The translations under genes were made by a program, and so were the position numbers. Positions 22,985 through 36,361 of a DNA stretch of 64,000 bases are shown piece by piece; positions within the stretch are counted from its first letter, which is position 1, and each line of letters begins with the position of its first letter. The stretch covers positions 74,006,898 to 74,070,897 of the forward strand of contig NC_092521.1 in NCBI RefSeq assembly GCF_037038585.1. Reading direction: 5' to 3'. Source of the stretch: Patagioenas fasciata (taxonomy: Eukaryota > Chordata > Aves > Columbiformes > Columbidae). The notes beneath the pieces are model-generated. The model was given only the letters and a program-made list of their open reading frames with translations, was not told the origin of the DNA and did not search any database.

Positions 22985-23105
22985 ATATCTATCACCCACA
23001 ATTCACAGCCAGGAATATTATTTTTTCTTTAAAGTAGCTAATGATTTTAATTTGAATGGCAAATGTAATTTGTCGCAAAAGGCTATGTTAATGAGCCTAG
23101 CTGAG
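22985..23105. promoter_or_regulatory. AT-rich homeodomain-motif cluster, possible conserved element
   Basis: Several TAAT/ATTA-core motifs (GTTAATA, CTAATGATTTTAATTTG, TGTAATTTG, GTTAATGAG) lie within 120 bp, separated by non-repetitive sequence. Clusters of this kind occur in developmental enhancers, but the motif is short and common in AT-rich DNA. Inference only. Confidence 0.2.
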
Positions 23106-23589
23106 GGGCAAGTAGCTCTCTGTCCTGCTGTCGCCAGTGGGGGATGTGACCTGGAACAGAGGGACCTGGGGCTGGCCGCTGGGAATAGCAGTGTCTTTAA
23201 TGCAGAGCTCATGGCTCAGAAGCCTGCTTTCTGCTGGTACCTCTGCCTGCTGGATGGCCTCAAAATCCTTTTTGGGTTTCTCTGTTTGAAAATGGAGTTA
23301 GTACAGTACTCTTTTAGGGCAGAAAAGGCCTATAATCTGTTTAAGGATGAGCATGGTTTTGGCTGTTCCTCTTGATGAGCCTAGCCATAGTGGGCTCATC
23401 CCAGAACAGTTTTGTGTGTCTCTGTACCATTGGTAGTGGTTGCTTGTGTAGAAGGTCTGCAAAGAGTTTCCCTCTGCTTTTGGGCCCTGCTGCTTCATAT
23501 CTAGCTGTGCTGCAGTGCTCTGGAGCGCACATCTCCATCACTATAGCTGCTATTCCTTGACAAGCTTTCTCCATTGCTTAAGCTAAATT

Positions 23590-24840
23590 AGTATTTTAAC
23601 ACACTGATAGGCCCAGCTCCCCCATGGAAATAATTTTCATGTTTCCCATCCACTTCAGCAGATCTCTTGCCTACCCTTTCCTTTTGTGAGGCCTAAATCA
23701 TTCTCTGGGTACTTTGTGTGTCCTCCATAACTGACTAGATGCCTGTCCTCCCGTCCCTCAGCTGTGTCTCTTCTTCTCCATGATGAAAGATTAATGTCTG
23801 TTAGTTTCTGCTTCAGGAATTCCTCTTCTCTATACTCCTTCTAATTCTATTTTACCCTTTTAGTGTCATAACAGCCTACAGTTTTCAAGAAGTGGGTGTG
23901 CTCTGGGTTTAATGACTTGTCATGATTCTGCTTTGCTTGCAGCAGTTCTTTAATTCTTAATACTGTATTTCCTTGTGAAGCATCGTCTGCCTTTTTATTT
24001 TTTCTTTTTTTTTCTACGATGATACTTCAAAGGAAGACTTAAGATTTCTGACACTTAGTTCAGTGGTACACACAGGCAGGGTTATTTTTCTTTTTGCGCA
24101 TTGGCTTGAGTTTGTGGAAATCAGTGTTGCCCTTTTGGTTGCCCATTTGCTCGTGATCATGGCATCGTTTCACTGTGTTTTGCATGAAGCTCCAGCTCCA
24201 AAGACTGAACATGTCATACTGCCTGCAAACTTTGTGTCGTCTTACTCTTCATTGCGTTTCAGAGAGCTTATGGATATATTGAAAAGAATCGTCACTACAG
24301 TCACTCTTGAGACTCCCTGTATGGAAAAAAAAAAAAACCACTGTGTTTTCCTGCCTTTAATTCTTATCCTTCAATTAGCTGTTATGACGGGAGCTACTCC
24401 TGCAAAGTACAGCCGCTCAGGTTCTTTTAGGAGTCCCTGGTTAAGGATAATATCCAAATGTGTCTTTTTCCTTACAGTATCATAAGCCTTGGGTGGGTTT
24501 GAGTCATAACTTCTGCAAAAGCTGTACCGACTCTTCCTCATGCCATCTTATTTATTGTCCATGTCTATCTAGTTTTAACTGGTTCTTTTGGCAAATAAGT
24601 CACTTCCTGATTTTTCAGTTCCCTGAATTTACCTTGCACTTACTTCTGAAAACTGATCTGACTTACCATCTTTCATGCTATGTCCAAATCAATTTAGGTG
24701 TGACAGAGTATATGTGGCAATTAACAGCTTGGCAGTTTGATGTTTCCCTTCAGACATCTTGGCTGAATTCTTTCCATTCTAGCAACTTATTACAGTCTCT
24801 TTATGCTGCTCTTAAAATGCCGTCTATCAGCAGTTGCCAA
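23590..24840 (-). mobile_element. Ancient CR1-superfamily LINE, RT region fossil
   Basis: The minus-strand translation around 24305 down to 24205 keeps the RT core: an ILFNISI segment followed by DDTKFAG, equal to the LFNIFIND and ADDTKLGG motifs of CR1-type reverse transcriptases. The two catalytic aspartates are encoded at 24236-24241 on the minus strand, and the residue before them is now a stop. Flanking sequence to 24840 (more N-terminal) and down to about 23590 (C-terminal) has the pyrimidine-rich look and word order of these elements but is heavily degraded. The plus-strand frame at 24063-24485 is antisense to it. Edges are approximate. Confidence 0.6.
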
Positions 24841-24854
24841 GTGTGTTTTTAGTA

Positions 24855-24860
<6 letters not shown>

Positions 24861-24897
<37 letters not shown>

Positions 24898-24904
24898 TTA
24901 TATG
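24861..24904. repeat. (TA)n microsatellite
   Basis: About 44 bp of alternating TA interrupted by two TTTA units. Confidence 0.95.
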
Positions 24905-26653
24905 GTGCCTGGTGAACTTTTGCCGATTGACATTGATTTTTTTTCCTAATTTTTTTATTTTTTAATGAGCAAATATAACATCTCTTAAGGCTATTTTTGG
25001 TTTAGTTCCTTATGTTTTCTTCCTGTCAAGAAACCCTCAAGGTGTTTGCAGCTAAGTTGAGTTCTAGGGTAAGAGGAAGGAAAGACTTGATTCACTGTAT
25101 TTTCCATTAGAGTTGATAGCAGATGCCATTCCAGTCCAGTCTTTGGGTTCAGACTGATGGCCATTTTCACTCTGGGAAATGTTTCAGGGTAACAGTAAAC
25201 ATGAAACTGATCTTCACTATCCTGACTTCTGGGTCTTTTGCCTTAGGTTATAGGGAGTGCCTGCTGCAGCATCAGTACATCCTGTGTTTCATTTCTGAAC
25301 TTCAGTGTCCCTCCTCTGCGTTGCCTGTTCTCAAGTTACTGGGACACCAAGTTAACATCTTCCAGTACACTTGGCAGAACAAAGTCAGAGGAATGTACTT
25401 CTTGGTTAGCAAACCTCATCTCCAAGCTTTGCAGCAAAAAGATGAATACAAAATATCCCCGCCTAAGCAAGAAATCTCAGGCAAGCCTCCCACTAGCAAA
25501 GGAAAAGACCTTATGTGTCTTTTGCTGTGTTCCAAGCACGTCATGAAATGCTGCTTTCTTGTCCGGTCTGAGAACTTGTTTATGAAACCTAATATTGCCC
25601 TGTGAAACTCAACACTTTGCATCTTAATACTACAGCTTGAGTGATGCTCAATGAGGTGGACAGGGCACTTTATGTATCAGCTGTTTCAGGCGTCATCAAG
25701 TCTAAATACGGCGCTTCCTTAGCTGGCACTTGGAACCTTCACCCGCTCCCAGGGAGGGGAAAGAAATCTCAGTGTCACAGTGCAATCCTGTAGCAGATGT
25801 ATCCTCCAAGAAAATAAATAAAACAGCTGAGTCATTAATTCGTTCTTTTTCTTCCATGCTGCAGACCAATCCCAATACCCTTGTATTTCACACAGGAGGG
25901 AGAAGGCAGACAATACTGTCTTTTATTACTCATACCCCGCAGGACACTATCCTCTTCACAAAACACGAGTGGCGTCTGTCTGTCTCCACTTCATGGGAAA
26001 GATTAACAACAATTAAGGTCAACAATTAAGATTGTGAAAACCTTCAAATAACTGCAACATCTGCTCTTATGCTAGAATAAATAAAATAAAGCTGGAGCTC
26101 TAATTGCCAGCAGAGTACTTGCCCATATCTGTTTTGTAATTGCAGGCTTCTGAAATTCATACTGTTAACCAGTCCCTCGCTGACCAACGCCAATGACCAG
26201 TGGTTGGTGCAAGTAGTGGTTTGCCCAAGAGCTACGTGCTGACACTGAGGTTGCAGGTTGAGAAGTAGGAATCCTGTATAAAATTCAGGGCGCTGTGAAC
26301 CTTGCCATGGCAGTGGTGGTCAGGCGGCTCCTAAAGTGGGCATGGGAATGTAGTCAGCCTTGTACTCAAGCTTGGCATTTGACCCCCTTGAACTTCCCAG
26401 GCCATTTCAATGTCAAATGAAACTGCTTTTCCTAAACTGCTGTTGACTCTGACTGGTTTTACTCTTGCTTTGAAACAGAATAGGGTTGTTGGGTAATTTA
26501 CTGTGTCTCAGCTGACTGTTTTTTTCCATAAGCTCCTTAAATTTGATGGTATGAGAGCACCTGAGTGTGTTCTGAGAGGGACTTTTCTAGAAGTAGGCAT
26601 TGAGGCAGCACTGGAAATAACTGACTTACAGTGCATGTGGACCTTTTGCTAAA
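24905..26653. other. Intronic, nothing recognised
   Basis: The 160-codon plus frame at 25123-25605 lacks any recognisable domain and any splice bracket. I regard it as chance. Confidence 0.45.
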
Positions 26654-26675
26654 ATATATATATATATATATATAT
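26654..26675. repeat. (TA)n microsatellite
   Basis: About 11 TA units. Confidence 0.93.
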
Positions 26676-26775
26676 CAGAAAAATAATTACAAAATGAAGA
26701 GAATGTTCGGAACTTCACTTTTGGAGCATTCATTCAGATAAAGCCATTTTGGGATACAGGTGTGTTCTCCTGTGA

Positions 26776-27095
26776 CTGGAATAGAATATTTCAGTTGGAA
26801 GGGACTGCAACGATAATCTAGTCCATCTGCCTGACCACTTCGGGGTTGACCAAAGGTTAAAGCATATTATTAAGGGCACTGTCCAAAAGTCTCTTAAGAA
26901 AGCATATTATTAAGGGCACTGTCCAAAAGTCTCTTAAGCACTGACAGGCTTAGGGCATCAACCACCTCTCTAGGAAGCCTGTTCCAATGTTTGACCACCC
27001 TCTTGGTAAAGGAAATACATCTGAATATCTAGTGTGAACCTCCACTGATGGAGCTTTGAACGATTCCCACACATCCTGTCACTGGATACCAGGGA
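26776..27095 (-). mobile_element. CR1 LINE 3' end with internal tandem duplication
   Basis: The plus strand starts with AATAGAATATTTCAG and TTGGAAGGGACTG, the reverse complement of the usual CR1 3' terminus. It then gives the antisense of the ORF2 C-terminus, including AAGCCTGTTCCAATGTTTGACCACCC and the CATCCTGTCACTGGATACC block. The copy is 5'-truncated. A 40-bp segment is duplicated head to tail inside it (26859-26898 and 26899-26938). Confidence 0.87.
26859..26938. repeat. Perfect 40-bp tandem duplication
   Basis: Two directly adjacent 40-bp copies are identical, starting AAAGCATATT and ending CTCTTAAG. They lie inside a diverged CR1, so the duplication arose after that insertion. Perfect identity suggests it is recent, or an assembly artefact. 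Confidence 0.95.
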
Positions 27096-29159
27096 GAAGG
27101 TTTCCAGTAAGTAGGAATCACATATTTACTTAATTTTGTCTGACTATACGGGGCGATTTCTTAACTTTCCTGATCATTTGCTTTGCAAATGTGTGGTACT
27201 TTCCTTCCAGAGAATGAAAACTTCAGTGCTGCTCAAGTGCTGGGAGCTGGAGCCTAGTCCTTCTTGTTACACGTTGTCTTTAGAGAGGGAATGAATAGTT
27301 TATGTTCTGACTCAGTGCTAAGGTGGAGTGATTCTGCCCTTTCCAGGGTCTTTTTTTTCCTATTTAAAATGTATCTGTCTCATGAAGCATTGAACCTTAA
27401 GAGACTTAACCTGCTAGACGGAGATCTGTATCAGAAGACTCTTAGGGACCTGTCATCGAAGTCTGGTAGAAAACAGACATGCCTTTCTATCCCCCAGACC
27501 ATGGGAGAAATTAAAGTGTGTTGTTCCTTGGTTTGCTTGGTATTTCTCTTTCTTCATTTGTTGGTAGTGATTTCTAGTTTTCTGGCCAGTGCTGCTACTG
27601 CTGTCATGGGAAAAATTATACCCATGTTATTCCTGCTGCTTGCTTCACCATTCTGAGTAGTCCCACTGAGTCTGACCAGACTGCTGCTGTATTGGGCAAC
27701 GTGTTATTGCAGTTCAGCAGGAACAGAGTACGAGGGTATGCCTGTGGTTCAAGGGACTACACTGGGAAGGTTTACAGGTGGGAGCTTCTCTGGGAACCAA
27801 GGCTGTCTTTCTCTGACATGGAAAGCACTTCTTTGCTGTGGAGCAGCCTTCTCAAACCTGGCTCTGGAGAGGCATCCAGCTTCAGCGAATTTCTGCTTCT
27901 GTCTTGTGTTTTGGAAGGAAGCTTTTCGGTTTTGTATGATGAAGAGGTTCTCATTTAGTTAAATGAGACAGTCCTCATGAAAACTCTGCTGCTTATTTTA
28001 GGTTGTTGACTGATGGGTTTATTGGACTAGAAAAGATGTGTAGGCAAAAACGGTGAAGAAAAGAAATATGAGAGTTCCCAAGCCATGGTGTAACTTGCCC
28101 AAGACAAAGAACGTCATAAAGAGTATCAGATGTTGGTGGCAAATTCTGTGGTACTGCTGCCTGACGGAAGAGGGGTGGAAAATACTACAAACTAGGGACT
28201 GCTGAGATCTGTAAGCATCAGAGTGTTAGGTGAAGATGACACAAATGCAGAAAGTAGCATGAAAGCCTGTGGTGAGTATTTATGTAAAACAGGCAGTTGT
28301 GTGAAGCCATCTCTTCATGCAGAACTGGGTTTTAATAAAATACTGCTGCTAATTAGTGAGGCTGAAATGAAAATCAAGACTTTTCTGGTGCGTCTGTCAA
28401 ATTGATTGTATTAATGATGAGTGAATGCTTTTATAGATCAAAATAAAAAGGAACAAAAAAGGAACTTTTGAATCTTTATTTCATCAATTAACAGTAGCAA
28501 TTGGAAATTTCAAATTTCTGATATTCAGAGAGGCTTTTGCAAGATAGCTTATCTGCTGCTTTTTTTTTTTTTTTACAAATATTTTATTACACTGCAGTGT
28601 ATTTTGGGAAGAGGAGACCTTTTTGGAAGAGCAAAGTTTGAACAAAGTCTCTGCCTCAAACAGCAAAGGAAATTCAGGAAAGAGAACTGAGCTATATATA
28701 TATGTATATTTTCTTTTTTTTTGTAGAGGTGGAGCATTTACAATGCTGAGTTCTGCCATGTTGGCTGAAGGAGTTCTGTTTTGCTTTCTGCACTGCTGCT
28801 AAGGAAGCTCTTAATTTGCTTATTGAGTTCATGTATGTATACAAGTGTGTGTGTATAATATATGTATATGTACATGCACACAGTGAAATTAAATGTTGCT
28901 GGGAGAAGCTGAAGCTTTGTCAAGATGGACTTTGCAGTACAGAGACTGAGAGTCTGGAGATAACCATGGGACTGGTCTGGTATAGTTGTCAGTCTTGTCC
29001 AGAGGTGCTGAGCATTTGAGGTTATGGTGCTGTATACTAGGGAGGGATTCCTCAGGCTGGTTTTGTGCCTCTGGATCCTGGATGTCTACATCTGAGCCAG
29101 TTTTCTAAATTCCCTTTGTAGTCAGAAAAGAGAAGCAGGTGCTCCAGTGGTGCACTTTG
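27096..29159. other. Intronic, simple repeats only
   Basis: T15 at 28560-28574 and a TATG/GT-rich patch at about 28829-28882. Otherwise nothing recognised. The 130-codon frame at 27264-27656 is not protein-like. Confidence 0.45.
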
Positions 29160-29215
29160 CTGCATCAAGTAGGTTGGAAGGGGCCTCTTGAGATCATCTA
29201 GTCCAAACCCCAGCT
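29160..29215 (-). mobile_element. CR1 LINE 3' UTR stub
   Basis: GGTTGGAAGGGGCCTC followed by GAGATCATCTAGTCCAAACC is the reverse complement of the CR1 3' end; only about 55 bp remain. The 186-codon minus-strand frame over 29052-29612 runs through this tail, which explains its LDDLKRPLPT segment. Confidence 0.82.
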
Positions 29216-32200
29216 TTCTCTTACCTTTTCTAGGTAGCTGCCATGGGGTGAGATGAGCTGCATGTGAGGAGTGCCTGTTTGTCCTCACAGACTGGTGTGA
29301 CAGTACAAGGATGTGCATTTCCCCTGTGCCTTGTATACGTGCCACCACACAGGGTATGTGACTTCCTTCATGTCCTATAACAGGGTAATAGGCAGCTCTG
29401 TGTGTAGCCTTGGGTGTTGCTTTGTTTCTGTGGACAATGTACTGCAAGTCTGTAAAATGATGTTGTGTGTGGGGATGCTTACGTGCTGTCTTCTCCCTCC
29501 GTTCTGCCACTGCCAGTACCAGTTGGACAACCTCGAGGGTGGGAGAATGCAGATGGTACCTGCGTGTGGGTTCCAGGCTTGGAGAACAGGCATTTTGTGG
29601 GTTAAAATACATCAGTAGGTAGGCAAGGAACCTTGGCTACATCTGGAGCCTACACCCTTTGAGAACAAACGTTCCCCTTCAGTGGCTCTGTAGTCTGAAG
29701 GTTACCTAGGGATGTTTCTCGTTTAACGCATATCTAGTTAACCTTCAGTGGTGGTGACATTCGCTGTTTCATGCCTCTTTTAAGTCTTATAATGCCTGAA
29801 ACAACATATTTCCTTTATGGCACCCTGAAAAAACAGAGAAGTAGCTCTTAATGTAGGTGGCTTGGCAAAATATTATAGTCAAGTCAAGTATTTGGCCTGC
29901 TACCCAGCCTTCGATATGTAATCTTTGGGTGCTGCCAAAATACCATTCTAATTAAGTTGACATAGTCTATGAAGCCTGGGTGGTATTACTTCAATCTTCT
30001 TTGCTGTGCTTTCCAGTGCTGCGTTTTGAAAGGGCTGATAGAAGCTGTGACACTTGCAAACTCACCAGAGTCTTCATTAAGCTGGGATTTCAGTCACCTT
30101 GTGACCTTCAGGATCAAAGGAAGGAATATTCTCTTTCTTCCTCTCTCTGCAGGTGCAAGTTAATAGCAATAAATAAATGTACGCTAATGCACATGAAACA
30201 TGTGATTAGTTGGCCAGACTTCAGCTTTCCGTTGAACATTAACACATTAACTATTCTACAAAATATTAACCTGTTCTGTAAGTTTATTTTCTGTTTTGTT
30301 TACACATAGTAGGAAAAGCTATGCCCTGTTTGTCCCAGGGTGGTATATTTGCAAGTAGGTCAACACAGTTGCTTTTGAGATGTCAGCTCGAAACTGCTTT
30401 TCAAGGACTGAAAAGCATAAGGGTGTAGGAAAGGAGATAGGAAATGCAAAAGTCTGTCTGTTTTTATTTATTTTTTAGAAATTCCCAGCCTGTATTCAAG
30501 CGTAGAGCACCAGTAACAATTTGGTTGTGTCAGTCAGATGCTGCTGCAGCTCGGATTGCCTGCTGCTAACCGTAAGCCACCCGTGGATTTTGAGCTGGCG
30601 TGTTGCATAACACCAGCAAATGCATCCGAGATTACAAAATGGTCTCTTTGCTCTAAGAAGAGATTGTTGCAATTTGTTAGTAAGGCAGTATGAAAATATG
30701 CATGAGGTGTCTACAACATCAGGATCTTAAAATTGCAAGTATTTTTTTTGCATCTGAGTGTACTCTGGCACTGCTGGTGCTTCACTGCACAGGAGTTGAA
30801 TGAGTGCAGCCTCCAAATTGTGTACTCCAGGCTGGACTGGCACAGTTCTTATGTTCGGGTCAGTCTAGGGTGTATGTATTGCTTTAGGTTTCTTTGGGTT
30901 ATCTTTTGCCTTTCTTGCACTTCTTTACTATGTCCCTCTTGAATAAATGAGATTTTCTCTGTGATTCTTGAGAGCAACGCAATACTTGTTGGACTTAAAA
31001 CACTCTTTCCAACTAGAAGCAGAGTTGGCTGCCATCAGCTTGCTTAGGGTTGATACAGTCGAGGGCTCGCTTTCATGGTTGAGTTACTCATGGCTTTAAA
31101 TAGTTATCTCTTACCAGCTATACTATGCTAACTCCTGCCTCACTGTGCATGAGAGGGAAAATGGTTTTGCTTGTTTATTTTTACTACTTACTACTGTTAC
31201 GTACTCTTTGTTGCATTTCAACTGAGTTGTGGTGTGTTTGTCTTAATTGTTTGAACAGTTGAATTGTTTAGAATAAACTGTATTTGGGAATATCTCACTG
31301 CAAAATTCTTTAGACTGTTGGTATCAGAGAATACGCTTCTGCTCACAGCATGTGTTTTTTTTCAGAGGTTAAGCAGAAAAGCTTTCTTTTGAGTGTTCTA
31401 ACTGTGTGAACAAGAGGTATGTTGAAAATAACCTGTGCACTTAAGTCTACCTCTTATGGTATCTCAAAAAGATACCATCTTAGGGAGTAGCTTGCTGTTT
31501 GACTTGAAATGTCTAAACTTGCCTTCCAGCTTCAACTACTTATATGGTATTAGACAATGTAAATAAACTAGTGCTTATTCACTAACATAAATTATAGATA
31601 ACTGTAAAAGCTTATGTCAATTGATTTGCTTTAAAACCATGAACCTTGCTGTCTAAATAAAAGCCTCTGATAATCCTAGTTAATAACTCTTCAAAAAAAA
31701 ATCTTGTACTAAGAGAACAGCAAGTGGCACATGTACACTTATTTTGCTAACTATTGGTATTAAACCCTGTAAATCATCACAGTGAAAAACCTGTCTAATG
31801 TCCTTGCTCCACAATGACGTTTGTTTTTTTTTTTTTTTTTTAGTCTGAAAAAAGTATTTTAACCCACTTGAAAACTTTGGAGAGTAGGAGAGACCTAAGG
31901 AGGAATGTGAATGGTATTTATAGATACCTGCCTATATAGCTTTCTGTGTGTGAGTGTGCATTTAGTTCTGAGGTCAGTCTTGTGGTCAGCTCTGTATCCA
32001 GTACTGTGTTAAAAAACCTGCTAGTTTCAGTGAGGAGTTTTACTGAGCCCCCTACATAAAACTTACTGAAAAGGAAACTTCCTTGTAAAAAGCATCCAAG
32101 CAAAGGAAAATAGACTTTGAATAACTGCAGTGATTGATGAATGAATCATTTGAATGAAACAGACTTTAAAATGCTTAGAAAACAGATCAGTTGGTCATGT

Positions 32201-35200
32201 GATAAAATATTGCCTTTTGTTCTTTGTTTCTCTTTTTCTTTTTCATACATATCTTTGTCTTTTGCATCAGTCAGAAGGGGAGGAAAGGCTTCTGCATGCT
32301 CTGGAAGATTCTCCACCTCAATAAAGGAGTGTTGCAGAGAAGTGAGGGAACAGAAGCTGGGAATAGGGTGTAAGTGCTGGAGGTAGCTACTCTGAGTCCC
32401 TCTGTCACAGCTGTGTATACATGTTCCAACTGTGTGCTCTCTGAGCTTTTGCTGTCAGGAGGCTGTAGAAGTTAAAACTGTGGGGAGCATCCCACCATCT
32501 TGCCACCTTAGTAAAGGGCAGTTGAGCGAGTTGGGTAAATCTTTCCACTGCAGTGTTTATAGATAGGCATGTGGTTTCACCCAGAATCTGTAACAATCTG
32601 ACTTTCTTCAGTGAAAGTGCATTGTACAAAGGCTGATGAACTTGCTGTGTTCATACAGGAGTTAAGTAGAAAAATGTCTTGCATGTAGTTTAGTCTCTGG
32701 GTCGGGGATTGGCTTTCAAATCTCACCCCTGTGGAGGGGGAAGGACCATTCACACCAGTGGCAGGTTGAAAGCATAAAGGCTTACTAGTGTTCCAGATGC
32801 AAAAAGCAATGTTTTGTTAAGTATGCAACAAAAGCAGACTTGAGTCAGTACCACAAGCGGGAAAATAAGTGCGATATAGAAAATGCAACTATTTTGTTTG
32901 GAGATTTACCCAAATGTTTTTCTTCTGTGAGATGCCTGGAAAGCAGTAATTCTCATGGACATGCAGTAGGAAAGGTTTGCCAGCTCCTAATGGCAGTAAA
33001 CAAAGAAAATGAAAGTTCACAGGTTGCCTTGGCCAATGTAATAGTTGTAATGGTTTGCCGCTGGAAAAGGGTGATCCTGTTCCCGTCCCCAGCTCCTGCT
33101 GTCCTGCCATTCACGTTGTGCCAGCTGAGCTGCTTGTCAGATCTAGGTTTATTGTGCTTGCTTCCTTAGCAGACAACTAACCCAGCAAAACAACGAGTTC
33201 AGCTTGTGTTAATTAACTCATTTAAGGAGGATACATGGCACAAAGCGGGAGAAGAAAAGAGTGCCATGCAGTTGTTGGGAGGAAGTGGAGGAAGAAAGCA
33301 GAGCAAGGGCTGATGAAGAGAGTGGGATGTCTGTCCTGTTCTTGGCAGTAACAAGCCATTAAATCATCTCAACTGTTGTATAACTTCACTCCAAGTCTTC
33401 AGGTTGGATAATAAAAGCCTAAAATAACAGAAGGAAATAATTAGAGTGCTTCCCAAAATTATAAAACTTTCGGTTCTCTGTAATGAGAAATGTGACTAGA
33501 TTTTATGTATGGGGAAAAAAGGCAAGAAAATGATGCCACAGAGGATAGATAGGGGCAGTATTTTTTTTGTGTTTTCTGGAAGCGAAGAAGGTAGTGAGGA
33601 AGTGTATATACAAAATTAGAGATGACTAGTCATGGCATTTTCAGCAGAAGTTGTCTTTGGGCTGCCTTACTATGCATCTCTTGTCCCAGTCATGCATCTA
33701 TGGACCTGCCCTACTTTTGCATATGGCTTGCTGATGGGATTGTGTACTGTGTACTACATAGCTCTTTATTTCAGTTTCTCTCTAATTACCATTTTGTTTA
33801 GACTTGGGTACAGTCTGTTTAGTTGTAAAAGTTCCTGCTTCAAAGTCTATAGATTGAGCTATTAAGAGGCAGAAGAGAATTTTCAGTGATCAAGGGAGAC
33901 AGTGAAACTGCAGAGTTTCATAAATATTTCCAAAGTTCATTATAGGTTTGTTTTTTGAACTGGAAGACTTCCTTCAGGGACAGCAGGGAAACTCCTTATT
34001 TAAATGGGCTAGTTGCAGAGTGACTATTTTTCTCCCAGGACTTTTTATCCTTGCTGTCAGTGAAGCTGCTCTGTCAAGAGGTGAGCATGAATTCAAGGGC
34101 TGTGAGTCTTGAGGAGCCTTTTCAGAATTTTAGGCAGCTTCAGGAAACCACGATATTCTGAACTGCATATATTTTATTCAATTTTATTTTGCAAGACTTG
34201 AAGTGGGGTGGCATCAGCTCTTCTGTGCTGCTTCTACAGTATGTATCTGTTTTGGCTTTCAAAAGCTGAATTGCTGTTGCCAAGATTCTTCACTTTCTGG
34301 CAAAATTACAATGGCAAATGGCTTCCTTTACAAGGTGTAATATTTAGACTAACAGCTTTGCAATTAAGAATGGCAAAGAGAATTATATTCCTTTTTTTTA
34401 TAAGACCAGATTTTTTAGTATGGAATCGTGGGAGTGTTTGGATGTAACTGAAGTGCTTTTGATTGATGGTTTATATTTTGAACAGTGCTTTTCATTTTAG
34501 TGCGCAACACTCACTTGAAATTTTAACTAGAACAATGCTTTGTTTTCAAAGATGTTCAAAGTATTTCTCTGGTTAGGAACTTGCTCTGTATCATAGACTG
34601 CAAATGCCTTTTGGGTATGTTTGCGTAACACAGTGTGTGTGCACATACCAGCTCGTAAGGGAAGTGGGAAGAAATTTTGAAATCTGCAAGTATTCTTAAT
34701 AAATATTACCTGCTGCTAACCTCATTGGGCTGTCAGAATGTCAACAACCATGTCACTTAATCTTTTGCATTTGGAGACTGATGGCATTCTGGAGTGTTTG
34801 GGAAGGTGTTTTGGCAGCACAAGAACTTGTTGAAGCGAAGTTGCCCAAGTGTTAGTTTTTAGCATGGGAGAACTGGAGACTTTGCATGTGGGAAGGGACG
34901 TTCAGAGCCGGGGAGACAAGCAAGCATATGTTTGGAGTGAGAAAAATGGGGACATGGACAATAAAAGCTTCGATATGATGAATCCAGTCTTCTGAGTGCC
35001 TAACAGAGCAATGCTGTGGTTTTCCTTGCATAGGAAGCTGCCAGTACTGGTTTGAAGTCAGAGTCTTTTGGCCGTATGTGTGTGATGGCCTGGACTAATA
35101 GACCTTTGAGTCCCACTGACCAAATGATCACCTTGAGGGAGGGGTGGAGGCCATTATCAGTTTTGTAAAATGACACAATCTGTACCTGAAACCACCACCA

Positions 35201-36361
35201 AAAGAGGGGAAATTGCTTTAGAAATCCTTAAATGTACTGATTGCTGAAGCTATGATGAAATGTCGTGACAAACACCTGTGCTGCCAATGGTGCTTTAGCA
35301 TCTAGTCTCCTTGGTCCAACCATCTGGGGCATCTGGTGGCACTTTCTTTCCAACCCACATGGTCAGGCTGCCTTCTTGTCAGAAGCTGTGTGGATCTTGT
35401 TCTTGCATGGAAAAGCACATCTGGGTCCCACAGATTAAATGCAGCTGGGGACACTGTTAGCTGTCAGGTCTTTCAACTACAGAAAATTCACTGGCGTGCT
35501 TCATGCTGCTCGTATCCAAATCTGATTTCCATTGTAACTATGGCAATAGCAGCAGACTAGTAAGAAGGTGCATGCGTCCTTATGCCCTGTGCTGTTGTAG
35601 AGGATTGCTAGAACCATCCATTTAACTACCTTATCTGGAGGCTGTCTGAAGTGATCGTGCAGATTGTTCTTTGTATAGACCAACAAGACAGGCTGCTTTT
35701 TCCCTGGCTCTTCAAGATGTTAAAATTTAAGTCCAGTACAGTTGACCCAGATTGTCCTGAAGGTGACTTAGGGGAGGCTATTGTACGAACGTGGTTGTTT
35801 TAAGACTTTGTTCTAATTTCTTATAAAAATCTGGATTTGGTCTGCTAAGCCTCGTGCTGTAGTGTGGGAAGAAATGAAGTGGTGACACTGGGTGTCCTAG
35901 AGAGTAAAAGATGCATAAGAGAGGGAAAGAGTTTTAACCTGTATGTTAAACCTGAGATGTTGGAGAAAGGTGTTCATGTTTGTCAGAATTTAAGACTATA
36001 TTGAAGTTTTATTGCTGCTCCCTCATCCATAGCAGTTTCGCTACAGAAAGCAGAACATGACAGAATGAAAATAGTGAAATGCCCAGGACTTGAAATGGAA
36101 TAGTATTGAAAAAATATGTTAAGTTACCTTTCATAAAAGAATGTTAAGTCCAGTTTTCAAGAGTTCTGGAGCTTGTCTTGCAACTCTGCCAGGTTAAAAT
36201 ATTTTCCCTTTTTTTTTTTTCCTCTCCTCCTGTTCCTAACTAATCTACAAGTGCCTGCTTTTGAAAAAAATGTATTTTTCTCTTGAATTTAAAGACTTTG
36301 ACAGATGGCACATGTAGAACCTGGAAAACTTCCTGAATTGGCAGAGTTGACCATACCCCTG
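29216..36361. other. Intronic, nothing recognised apart from homopolymers
   Basis: T18 at 31824-31841 and a T-rich run at about 36206-36221. A small 9-bp perfect hairpin (ATGGTATCT / AGATACCAT, loop CAAAA) sits at 31456-31478. No other repeat family or gene was recognised in these 7 kb. Confidence 0.45.

Noticed and set aside
23374-23400. 8-bp inverted repeat (GATGAGCC / GGCTCATC) as a structured RNA
   Set aside because: Arms are short, with an 11-base loop and no extension of pairing. Such repeats are expected by chance in 64 kb.
24063-24485. 140-codon plus-strand frame with hydrophobic stretches
   Set aside because: It is antisense to the RT fossil, whose minus-strand translation carries recognisable LINE motifs.
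25123-25605. 160-codon plus-strand frame
   Set aside because: No known domain and no splice context. Frames of this length are expected a few times in 64 kb of six-frame translation.
29052-29612. 186-codon minus-strand frame
   Set aside because: It runs through a CR1 3' tail at 29160-29215 and has no recognisable domain elsewhere. A chance frame.
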